Origin: Bacillota bacterium
Lineage (GTDB): Bacteria > Bacillota > Clostridia > Christensenellales > Aristaeellaceae
Assembly: GCA_023402355.1 (NCBI GenBank)
Contig: JAEXCG010000032.1
Span: forward strand, 1 to 13,662
DNA: 13,662 nt
Reading direction: 5' to 3'
Below are positions 7,943-13,513 of this stretch, one piece after another (within the stretch, counting starts at the first letter, position 1; each line of letters begins with the position of its first letter). A program made the position numbers and the translations under genes. The notes beneath the pieces were generated by a model. That model was given only the letters and a program-made list of their open reading frames with translations, did not search any database and had not been told where the DNA came from.

Positions 7943-7971
7943 AAAAGGAATCGGATTTTCCGGTTCCTTTT
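7943..7971 (+). terminator. Intrinsic terminator of the liv operon (copy 1 of a 27-bp repeat)
   Basis: AAAAGGAATCGG (7943-7954) pairs with CCGGTTCCTTTT (7960-7971) over 12 bp with one G-U pair and the loop ATTTT. The stem ends in a T-run. On the opposite strand the same stem runs into TTTTTT, so it could also stop minus-strand transcripts. Bases 7945-7971 recur exactly at 8232-8258. Confidence 0.8.
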
Positions 7972-8231
7972 AGTGCGTCGACAAAGTGGCATAGGCCACT
8001 TTGGCGAGTTTACGGGTGATTTTTTCACTCCGCAAAACTGCGTTTTGCTGCGGAAAAAGCCCCGACTACGAAGGGAGCGAAGCGACTAGGCGCGAGGACA
8101 GCGCGAAGCGCTCCGCAGGGCCGTACCCAGCGCATAGCGCTGGGCGCAGCGGGCAAAGCCGGGCGATATGATTGCAGTCTTGCAGACGGCTTTGGGTTTG
8201 TCTGTCTTCGATGGGTTTGTCATCGGTCTGG
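7972..8231. repeat. Non-coding hairpin-rich intergenic element between two terminator copies
   Basis: No plausible gene lies in these 260 bases. They hold a series of hairpins: CAAAGTGGC / GCCACTTTG (7982-7990 with 7995-8003, loop ATAG); CCG-CAAAAC / GTTTTG-CGG (8030-8053, loop TGC, 3-nt bulge) flanked by T5 and A5; GGAGCG / CGCTCC (8074-8079 with 8109-8114) enclosing GCGC / GCGC; CCCAGCGC / GCGCTGGG (8126-8133 with 8137-8144, loop ATA); and CAAAGCCG / CGGCTTTG (8154-8161 with 8187-8194). GCGAAGCG occurs twice (8077, 8103), and GGGTTTGTC twice (8194, 8213). This looks like an intergenic repeat family or a structured RNA. Being flanked by a 27-bp duplication suggests insertion or duplication. 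No transposase or known family is recognised. Confidence 0.5.
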
Positions 8232-8259
8232 AAGGAATCGGATTTTCCGGTTCCTTTTT
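8232..8259 (+). terminator. Second, identical terminator (copy 2 of the 27-bp repeat)
   Basis: AAGGAATCGG (8232-8241) pairs with CCGGTTCCTT (8247-8256), loop ATTTT, followed by TTT GATTT. Bases 8232-8258 are identical to 7945-7971 and in the same orientation, so this is a direct repeat. It would stop plus-strand transcripts escaping the first copy. On the minus strand the stem is followed by CCAGACC, so it is a poor terminator for the convergent decarboxylase gene. Confidence 0.7.
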
Positions 8260-8284
8260 GATTTGCCGCCTGGGGACGGCCTGA

Positions 8285-9742
8285 TTACGACACCTTTTTC
8301 GCGCCCCTCTCCGCCTTCGGGCCGCGCGCCATTTCAGCGGCGCGGCTGTGCAGAAGGCACTCCAGCGTCGCGCGGATGTCCTCCTGCGTCGTTTCCGGGT
8401 TCAGCGTGCACATCCGCAGCACCTTCCGGCCGTTCAGCTCGGTGGTCAGCACCTGCGCGTAGCCGCTTTGCGTGACCTCGCGGGCGATTTCCTGATTGAT
8501 AAGGTCCTGGCGGTGGGCGGGTACGCCCGCGGGCGCGAAGCGGAAGCACACGATCCCCTGCTGCGCGGGGGAGACGACTTCCCAGCCGGGCTGACGGCGC
8601 ACGAGCTGCCCGGCGAGCTCGGCCATCGCGAACCCGTGCTCGATCGCCCGGCCGATGCCCTCGCTGCCCATGACCTGCAGGGTGAGCCACAGCTTCAGGC
8701 TGCGCGCGGGGCGGGTCAGCTCGGGCCCCAGATCCCAGAAATCCGGGCTTTGGGTGAACGCGCCGGCGTCCTTGAGGTATTCCGGGTGCACGGCGAAGCT
8801 GCGGAGAAGGTGGGACTGATCGCGCAGGAGCACCACGCTGCACCCGTAGGTCTGCATCAGCCACTTGTGCGCATCCCAGCTCAGGCTGTCGGAAAGCTCG
8901 ATCCCGGAGAGCAGATGCCGGTAACGCTTTGACAACAGTATGGACGCGCCGAAGGCACCGTCCACGTGCATCCACAGGCCGTGCTCGCGGCAAATTGCGG
9001 CGATTTCGGGCAGCGGGTCGATGCTTCCCGTGTTGGTCGTTCCGGCGGTCGCGATCACGGCGAACGGCTTCTTTCCGGCGACGGCGTCCTGCGCGACGGC
9101 GGCGCGCAGCGCGCCTACGTCCATGCGGAAGGCCGCGTCCGAGGGGATCTTTCGCACCTGATCGGCCCGGAAGCCGATGATGTGCAGCCCCTTGGCGACG
9201 GAGGAGTGCGTCTGGTCGGAAACGTAGGCGACGGCGATCGCCCGCTCCGCGTCGCGCAGCTTTGCGTCCCGCGCGGCGCACAGCGCGGTCAGGTTCGCCA
9301 TCGAGCCGCCGGAGACGAAGAGCCCGCCGCAGCCCTCGGGATAGCCCGCGAGGCCGCACATCCAGCGGATCAGATTCTCCTCCACGCAGCCCGCGGCGGA
9401 GGCGTTCATCCGGCAGCCCGCGTGCGGGTCGTAGGCGTTGGTCATCACGTCGCCCATCCAGGAAAAGAGGGAAACGGGGCTGGGGATGCACGCGAAGCAG
9501 CGGGGGTGCTGCACCAGCGCGTTATTCGCGTACACGTCGCGGAGCATCTCCTCGTAAACCTCGCCTACCGGGCGTCCTTCCTGCGGAATGCCGCGCGCCA
9601 TGAGACGCCGGAGCGTCTCCTCGTCCGGCTGGCGAAGCACGTCTTCCTGCCGGATATTTTGGTAAAAGCCGAAGACCGTATCGACGAATTCCTTCATCAG
9701 TTCTCCGGCGCGGTTCATCTGGTTTTCCATCGCAGCCTCCAT
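8285..9742 (-). CDS. PLP-dependent group II amino acid decarboxylase (aromatic-L-amino-acid decarboxylase-like)
   Basis: A 485-residue cytoplasmic enzyme of the fold that removes CO2 from an L-amino acid to give an amine. The PLP-binding lysine is Lys293 in WDAHKWL. Other family motifs are FVSGGSMANLTAL (~142-154), THSSVAKG with the ring-stacking His179, TAGTTNTGSIDP (233-244) and HVDGAFG with the PLP-nitrogen Asp261. I chose ATG 9742 because GGAGG sits 7 nt upstream; the in-frame ATG 9781 has no ribosome site and lies at or before the predicted transcript start. Relatives include gut tryptophan/phenylalanine, tyrosine and diaminobutyrate decarboxylases; the substrate cannot be fixed here. 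It is divergent from a LysR gene, its likely regulator, and convergent with the Liv importer. The C-terminus is a short basic tail. Confidence 0.9.
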   Translation of the reverse strand: MEAAMENQMNRAGELMKEFVDTVFGFYQNIRQEDVLRQPDEETLRRLMARGIPQEGRPVGEVYEEMLRDVYANNALVQHPRCFACIPSPVSLFSWMGDVMTNAYDPHAGCRMNASAAGCVEENLIRWMCGLAGYPEGCGGLFVSGGSMANLTALCAARDAKLRDAERAIAVAYVSDQTHSSVAKGLHIIGFRADQVRKIPSDAAFRMDVGALRAAVAQDAVAGKKPFAVIATAGTTNTGSIDPLPEIAAICREHGLWMHVDGAFGASILLSKRYRHLLSGIELSDSLSWDAHKWLMQTYGCSVVLLRDQSHLLRSFAVHPEYLKDAGAFTQSPDFWDLGPELTRPARSLKLWLTLQVMGSEGIGRAIEHGFAMAELAGQLVRRQPGWEVVSPAQQGIVCFRFAPAGVPAHRQDLINQEIAREVTQSGYAQVLTTELNGRKVLRMCTLNPETTQEDIRATLECLLHSRAAEMARGPKAERGAKKVS

Positions 9743-9782
9743 GGTTCTGCCTCCCTCATGCGCTTGACTTTCTACGGGCATT

Positions 9783-9812
9783 ACTGTACCATACCAACCA
9801 TGAATTTGTAAA
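9783..9812 (-). promoter_or_regulatory. Promoter of the decarboxylase gene
   Basis: Read on the minus strand, TTTACA (plus 9807-9812) and TACAGT (plus 9783-9788) form -35 and -10 boxes 18 bp apart. Transcription would start near 9775, leaving a leader of about 33 nt before ATG 9742. The -35 box lies inside the inverted repeat at 9798-9820, so a protein bound there would directly affect this promoter. Confidence 0.55.
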
Positions 9813-9820
9813 ATTCATGG
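9798..9820. promoter_or_regulatory. Perfect inverted repeat, likely operator in the decarboxylase/LysR divergent region
   Basis: CCATGAATTT (9798-9807), spacer GTA and AAATTCATGG (9811-9820) form a perfect 10-bp dyad. It covers the decarboxylase -35 box and ends 4 bp before the LysR -10 box. LysR proteins typically bind dyads between divergent genes, so this is the best candidate site for the neighbouring regulator. A canonical symmetric T-N11-A box was not found at its centre. Confidence 0.6.
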
Positions 9821-9824
9821 TTTT

Positions 9825-9830
9825 TATAAT
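9825..9830 (+). promoter_or_regulatory. -10 box of the LysR gene
   Basis: A consensus TATAAT stands 30 bp before ATG 9860. No good -35 is present: the position 17-18 bp upstream reads GAATTT/TGAATT and lies within the inverted repeat. This fits a weak promoter that its own regulator controls. Confidence 0.45.
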
Positions 9831-9859
9831 ATCGTTCAAAATAAATGATAAGAGGGCTT

Positions 9860-10765
9860 ATGGAAATTCGGAATATCGCGACCTTTGTGCGCATCGCGGA
9901 GCTGCAAAACTTTTCCCGGGCCGCGGAGCAGCTCGGGTACTCGCAGTCCGCCGTCACCATGCAGATCAAGCAGCTTGAGGAGGAGCTGCACACGCCGCTT
10001 TTTGAGCGCATCGGCAAGCACGTCAAGCTGTCGCAGGCGGGGGAGCGTCTGCTTCCGCGCGCGCTGGACATTCTGGACGCGGTGCGCAGGGCCGAGGACG
10101 TCACGCGCGCGCCGGGGGATGTGACGGGCAGGCTGCGCGTCGGCACGGCCGAGTCCCTGCTGATCAGCGTTCTGCCGCCGATCCTGATGGAGTTTGGCCG
10201 GCTATGCCCGCACGTGGAGGTCAGCACGCACACGGCCCTGGTGTCCGACCTGTTCGACATGGTGCGTCGCAACGACATCGACGTCCTGTACTTTCTGGAT
10301 CAAAAGACCGACTTCGCGGAGTGGGTGAAGGTGGCGGAGCGGCCGGAGGCGGCGGTGTTCGTCGCGTCGGCGGAGCATCCGCTGGCCCGGGAAAGGCGGA
10401 TTCCGCTGGAGCGGCTGCTCATGGAGCCGTTCGTGCTCACGGAAAAGGGGATCAGCTATCGGTTCGCGCTGGAACAGGCGCTGGCGGCGGAAGGGCTTGC
10501 TCTCCACCCGTTTCTGGAAACCGGCAACACCGACGTCATCACGAAGATGCTGCTGCAAAATCTTGGGGTCTCGTTTCTGCCGGAGTTCGTCGTGCGGGAT
10601 TTCATACGCGACGGCAGGCTTTCCGCGCTGGACGCGGCGTGCCCTGAAATTTGCATGTACAGCCAGCTCATCTATCACCGGAACAAGTGCGTCACGCCCC
10701 AGATGGAGCGCTTTCTGGAGCTGATGACAAGGCAGATCGGCGCGCCCTATGCGCCGTGCGCCTGA
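9860..10765 (+). CDS. LysR-family transcriptional regulator
   Basis: A 301-residue regulator. An N-terminal winged helix-turn-helix occupies residues ~2-60, with the LysR pattern FVRIAELQNFSRAAEQLGYSQSAVTMQIKQLE (given here in parts: FVRIAELQNFSRAAEQLGYS then QSAVTMQIKQLE). A linker and a two-lobed ligand-binding domain (~90-295) follow. ATG 9860 is preferred: it has AAGAGGG just upstream (spacing about 4) and begins at MEIRNIATF, where homologues begin. ATG 9845 has no ribosome site and would sit only ~8 nt from the predicted transcript start. Divergent placement from the decarboxylase suggests it controls that gene and itself, possibly sensing the amino acid substrate or amine product. The effector is unknown. 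Confidence 0.92.
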   Translation: MEIRNIATFVRIAELQNFSRAAEQLGYSQSAVTMQIKQLEEELHTPLFERIGKHVKLSQAGERLLPRALDILDAVRRAEDVTRAPGDVTGRLRVGTAESLLISVLPPILMEFGRLCPHVEVSTHTALVSDLFDMVRRNDIDVLYFLDQKTDFAEWVKVAERPEAAVFVASAEHPLARERRIPLERLLMEPFVLTEKGISYRFALEQALAAEGLALHPFLETGNTDVITKMLLQNLGVSFLPEFVVRDFIRDGRLSALDAACPEICMYSQLIYHRNKCVTPQMERFLELMTRQIGAPYAPCA

Positions 10766-10780
10766 ACATTGGAAAGTTCA
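10763..10780. promoter_or_regulatory. Imperfect palindrome at the LysR stop, possible operator for the AraC-type gene
   Basis: TGAAC (10763-10767) and GTTCA (10776-10780) flank an 8-bp centre with a partly symmetric TT/AA pair; 14 of 18 bases are symmetric. It begins in the LysR stop codon, 78 bp before the next gene. A -10-like TATACT lies at 10833-10838 without a good -35. The palindrome could bind a regulator or be chance. Confidence 0.25.
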
Positions 10781-10857
10781 GGGATTCCTTTTCTTTCGCA
10801 ACTTTGGATAAGAAACGTGCCCGCCACGCTGTTATACTGGAATCCGGAGGTGAGGAC

Positions 10858-11757
10858 ATGGGGGAGATAAACGCACAGGGCATCGCCCGCGCGGTCGCTT
10901 TTTTAGAGGGCAAGCTTATGGAAGGCGTTCGGCTGGAGGACGCGGCGGCGGAGTGCGGCTACAGCAAGTACCACTTTGAGCGGTTGTTCACGACCATGGT
11001 GGGCTGCACAGTCTATCAGTACGTGCGGCGCAGGCGGCTGACGGAGGCCGCGCGGCGCCTCGTCGATTCGCAGGAGGCGCTCGTGGACGTCGCGCTCTGC
11101 TGCGGCTTTGAAAATCAGCAGGCCTTCACGAAGGCGTTTCGCAGCCTGTACGGCGAATCCCCGAGGGTTTACCGGAAGAAGGGCGCGTTTTACCCGCTGC
11201 AGCTTCCCTTCGCGCCGCAGGCGGGGTGGGAAGAGAAGGTGCTCGGAAGAATCTTGTCCGTGCAAAAGGTTAAAAGCCCGGCGCGGGTCGTCGCCGGGTT
11301 TAGGACGCACACGGGCCGCGGCTTTCAGGGGCTCGGCCGCTGCTGGCGGAGGCTTCATGCGGCCAAGCGGCGCTTTACAGGGCGGACGGACCCGGATTTC
11401 ACCGTGGGCCTCGACGACTACCGCGCAAACTTTTCGATGGAGGGGGATCAGCCGGGCTTTGACTACTGCGCGGGCGTGGAGGTATCGGGGGATGCCGGTC
11501 TGCCGCGGCGCGCCGTCCGCGTGGAGCTTCCGGCCTGCACATACCTCGTCTTTTCCTTTCGTGCCCGCGCGCAGGACCCGGCGCAGCCCCTCTTCGAGGC
11601 CATCTACGGCGGCTGGTTTCCCCGGTCGTCCGCGCGGCTCGACGAAACGGCGCGCTTCGACTTCGTGCGCTACGGCGAGCAGACCGACGCGCGGGGGGAA
11701 AGCGCGATCGAGGTCTGGGTTCCGGTGCGGAGCGAAGAAACCGGGCTGACCCCTTGA
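10858..11757 (+). CDS. AraC-family regulator with C-terminal effector-binding-like domain
   Basis: A 299-residue protein. Residues ~5-105 form the two helix-turn-helix motifs of AraC/XylS proteins: LEDAAAECGYSKYHFERLF in the first, and VALCCGFENQQAFTKAFRSL leading to SPRVYRKK in the second. Residues ~130-299 resemble the GyrI-like/effector-binding module found C-terminal in Rob-type AraC regulators: an opening ARVVAGFRTHTGRGF, then TVGLDDY, and a closing FDFVRYGEQTD with IEVWVPV. Such proteins bind small, often hydrophobic compounds and activate stress or efflux genes. ATG 10858 has GGAGGT 6 nt upstream; the longer in-frame reading from 10651 overlaps LysR and has no such support. Its target is not evident, and the thiamine genes downstream have their own promoter and riboswitch. 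Confidence 0.88.
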   Translation: MGEINAQGIARAVAFLEGKLMEGVRLEDAAAECGYSKYHFERLFTTMVGCTVYQYVRRRRLTEAARRLVDSQEALVDVALCCGFENQQAFTKAFRSLYGESPRVYRKKGAFYPLQLPFAPQAGWEEKVLGRILSVQKVKSPARVVAGFRTHTGRGFQGLGRCWRRLHAAKRRFTGRTDPDFTVGLDDYRANFSMEGDQPGFDYCAGVEVSGDAGLPRRAVRVELPACTYLVFSFRARAQDPAQPLFEAIYGGWFPRSSARLDETARFDFVRYGEQTDARGESAIEVWVPVRSEETGLTP

Positions 11758-11783
11758 CACCGTCCGCCGCCGCGTGCTATACT
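11754..11783 (+). promoter_or_regulatory. Strong sigma-A-like promoter of the tenA-thiD-thiE operon
   Basis: A perfect TTGACA (11754-11759) and TATACT (11778-11783) are 18 bp apart, with an extended TG at 11775-11776. The -35 box overlaps the stop codon of the upstream AraC-type gene. Transcription would start near A11790, placing about 44 nt before the riboswitch and about 200 nt before tenA. Confidence 0.85.
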
Positions 11784-11833
11784 TCGTTCAGGTTCACACA
11801 AAATGGGCTTGGCAATAACTTCATAGACATCGT

Positions 11834-11915
11834 GTTGCGAGGGAACTGTAATAAGTTGAAAAAGGTAAGACCTGACCTCTTGACCTGTCGGCTAATACCG
11901 GCGTAGGGAAGCAAT
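11834..11915 (+). ncRNA. TPP riboswitch (THI element) with a divergent pyrimidine-sensing loop
   Basis: The 3' half follows the TPP aptamer consensus: ACCTG, then GGCTAATACCGGCGTAGGGAA. A full fold can be drawn: P1 GTTGC/GCAAT (11834-11838 with 11911-11915); P2 GAGG/CCTC (11839-11842 with 11876-11879); P3 AACT/AGTT (11844-11847 with 11854-11857); P3a AGGT/ACCT (11863-11866 with 11870-11873); P4 CCTG/TAGG (11884-11887 with 11904-11907); P5 TCGG/CCGG (11888-11891 with 11898-11901). The highly conserved UGAGA of the pyrimidine pocket reads UGAAA here (11857-11861), and the 5' side of J4/5 is two bases shorter than the commonest form. Genes downstream are tenA, thiD and thiE, the expected targets. 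The 3' half of the aptamer is also the left arm of the following terminator. Confidence 0.82.
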
Positions 11916-11934
11916 TTCTTACGCCGGTCTTTTT
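11897..11934 (+). terminator. Riboswitch-embedded intrinsic terminator
   Basis: Left arm 11897-11910 (begins ACCGGCGTA, ends GGGAA) pairs with right arm 11915-11928 (begins TTTCT, ends ACGCCGGT) over 14 bp with two G-U pairs and a GCAA tetraloop. It is followed by C and TTTTT (11930-11934). The left arm contains the P5 3' strand, the pyrophosphate-side CG and the P4 3' strand of the aptamer, and the tetraloop is part of the P1 3' strand. Aptamer and terminator therefore cannot both form. Confidence 0.85.
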
Positions 11935-11944
11935 GTCGTCGTAT

Positions 11945-11982
11945 GAAAGAGCTTCCGAAAGGCGGAGGCTCTTTCTTTGTTT
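11945..11982 (+). terminator. Second terminator-like hairpin just upstream of tenA
   Basis: GAAAGAGCTTCCG (11945-11957) pairs with CGGAGGCTCTTTC (11963-11975), 13 bp with one G-U pair and a 5-nt loop. An interrupted T-run (TTTGTTT) follows, running into the tenA ribosome site GGAGGG at 11983. It may be a second, leaky terminator, a processing site or a structure that affects ribosome access. Confidence 0.5.
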
Positions 11983-11993
11983 GGAGGGTACAT

Positions 11994-12662
11994 ATGTCGT
12001 TTATTGAGCGCGCGATCACGGATTCACTGCCCGTCTGGAACTGCTGCATAAAGACGCCGTTCGTTCAGGGGCTTTTGCGGGGCGATTTGCCGCAGGCGGC
12101 GTTCCGGCGTTACATGATCCAGGACAGCATCTACCTAAAGCACTACGCCCGCACCTTCGGCAAGGCCATCTACCACGCGCGGACGCTTCGCGAGATTCAG
12201 GTCTACTACGACATGCTGAATTTTGTGACGGACCGCGAGTCGGCCGTCCGCCTGAGCTATCTTGCGCGGTACGGCCTCACGGACGGCGACGTCGAGCGCA
12301 TGACGCCGGAGCCCGCGGCGCGGCGGTACATCCGTTTTTTGTCCGAGGCGGCGGAGCGGGGGGACGGGGGCGAAATCCTGACGGCGCTTTTGCCCTGCAT
12401 GCTCAGCTACAGCTACATCTTTCAAATCGTCGCGGCGGACGGGCGGGCCAAGACCTCGCGCTATGGGGACTTCATTCAGGATTACGCGGACCCCCAGTAT
12501 GCCCTGCGGTGTGGGCAGTGGACCGCCTTTGCGCAGGAACGCTGCCGCCCACGGGACGCGCGGGAACGGGCGCGTCTGCTTTCGACGTTCCGAAAGGCCA
12601 GCCTGTTGGAGTGGGGCTTCTTTCGGATGGCGGGGCCGCGAGCGGGGGAGCCGGAAGCGTAG
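11994..12662 (+). CDS. tenA: TenA-family aminopyrimidine aminohydrolase (thiaminase II)
   Basis: A 222-residue all-helical cytoplasmic enzyme. Known TenA proteins hydrolyse aminomethyl-HMP, a thiamine breakdown product, to hydroxymethylpyrimidine (HMP), feeding it back into thiamine synthesis. Residues matching the Bacillus subtilis active site are in register: Asp44 and Tyr47 (QDSIYL), Tyr112, catalytic Cys135 in LPCMLSY, Tyr164 and Glu206 in LEWGFF. I chose ATG 11994 because GGAGGG sits 5 nt upstream and the sequence begins MSFIERAI, as usual; an in-frame ATG at 11943 lies in the leader hairpin. It is first in tenA-thiD-thiE, behind the TPP riboswitch. No thiC is visible, so pyrimidine may come largely from salvage in this locus. 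Confidence 0.93.
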   Translation: MSFIERAITDSLPVWNCCIKTPFVQGLLRGDLPQAAFRRYMIQDSIYLKHYARTFGKAIYHARTLREIQVYYDMLNFVTDRESAVRLSYLARYGLTDGDVERMTPEPAARRYIRFLSEAAERGDGGEILTALLPCMLSYSYIFQIVAADGRAKTSRYGDFIQDYADPQYALRCGQWTAFAQERCRPRDARERARLLSTFRKASLLEWGFFRMAGPRAGEPEA

Positions 12663-12694
12663 TCCACCGGCAGAGCGGAAAAGGAGGAATTTGC

Positions 12695-13513
12695 TTGAAG
12701 AAGGTTTTGACCATCGCGGGGTCGGATTGCAGCGGGGGCGCGGGCGTGCAGGCCGATTTGAAGACGTTTTCCGCGCACGGCGTTTACGGCATGAGCGTGA
12801 TCGCTGCAATCGTCGCGGAGAACACCTGCCGTGTGCTGGCCGTGCAGGAGGTCGCGCCGGAGATGATCCGAAAGCAGATGGACGCGGTGTTCGAGGACAT
12901 CGAGGTGGACGCGGTCAAGGTCGGTATGCTCTCGTCGCCCGCCTGCATGCGCGCGGTGGCGGAGGGACTCAAAGCTTACAGGCCGCGGCACGTCGTCGTC
13001 GATCCGGTGATGTACGCGAAGAACGGCAGCCCGCTGATGGCGCCGTCCGCCATCGGCTGTCTGATCCGCGAGGTGCTTCCCCTTTCGGAGGTGCTGACGC
13101 CCAACATCCCGGAGGCGGAGGCGATCACGGGCATGACGATTGAGCGCGTTTCGGACATGGAGCGTGCGGCCAGGCGCATCCGATCGATGGGCTGCGGGGC
13201 CGTCGTGGTGAAGGGCGGGCATGCCTGCGGGGAAGCCGTGGACGTGCTGTACGACGGGACGGAATTTTACCACTTTACCGGCAGGCGAATCGCCACGAAG
13301 AATACACACGGCACGGGATGCACGTTTTCCTCGGCCATCGCCGCCCGGCTGGCCGAGGGCTGCGGGGCGGTGCGGGCGGTCGGGCTGGCGAAGGAATACG
13401 TACAGGGGGCGATCGAAAACGCCCTGTCCATCGGCCGCGGAAACGGGCCAACGCATCACTTCTATGCCCTGTACCGCGCGGGACTTTCAAAGGAGGCGCA
13501 GCATGAGGACTGA
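12695..13513 (+). CDS. thiD: Hydroxymethylpyrimidine/phosphomethylpyrimidine kinase
   Basis: A 272-residue ribokinase-fold enzyme that phosphorylates HMP twice to HMP-PP, the pyrimidine half of thiamine. It opens with TIAGSDCSGGAGVQADLKTF, the ThiD signature, and carries DPVMYAKNG (103-111), NTHGTGCTFSSAIAA (203-217, with Cys209 in the anion-hole loop) and the C-terminal GNGPTHHF. The start is TTG 12695: GGAGG (12683-12687) is 7 nt upstream and the protein then begins MKKVLTIAGSD. The longer in-frame reading from 12509 overlaps tenA and lacks homology. It lies 32 bp after tenA and overlaps thiE by 11 bp, which suggests coupled translation. Confidence 0.95.
   Translation: MKKVLTIAGSDCSGGAGVQADLKTFSAHGVYGMSVIAAIVAENTCRVLAVQEVAPEMIRKQMDAVFEDIEVDAVKVGMLSSPACMRAVAEGLKAYRPRHVVVDPVMYAKNGSPLMAPSAIGCLIREVLPLSEVLTPNIPEAEAITGMTIERVSDMERAARRIRSMGCGAVVVKGGHACGEAVDVLYDGTEFYHFTGRRIATKNTHGTGCTFSSAIAARLAEGCGAVRAVGLAKEYVQGAIENALSIGRGNGPTHHFYALYRAGLSKEAQHED

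Noticed and set aside
8334..9491. Second minus-strand frame inside the decarboxylase, and a plus-strand frame at 8966-9811
   Set aside because: Both are Arg/Ala/His-rich shadows of the decarboxylase, whose frame carries the full PLP-enzyme motif set.
9743..9781. Longer decarboxylase starting at ATG 9781
   Set aside because: There is no ribosome site, and it falls at or before the predicted transcript start, whereas ATG 9742 has GGAGG at ideal spacing.
10804..10838. TTGGAT ... TATACT as promoter of the AraC-type gene
   Set aside because: The spacing is 23 bp, too long for a sigma-A promoter; only the -10-like box is plausible.
11803..11826. Seven-codon reading frame (MGLAITS) between the thiamine promoter and the riboswitch
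   Set aside because: No ribosome site and too short to separate from chance.
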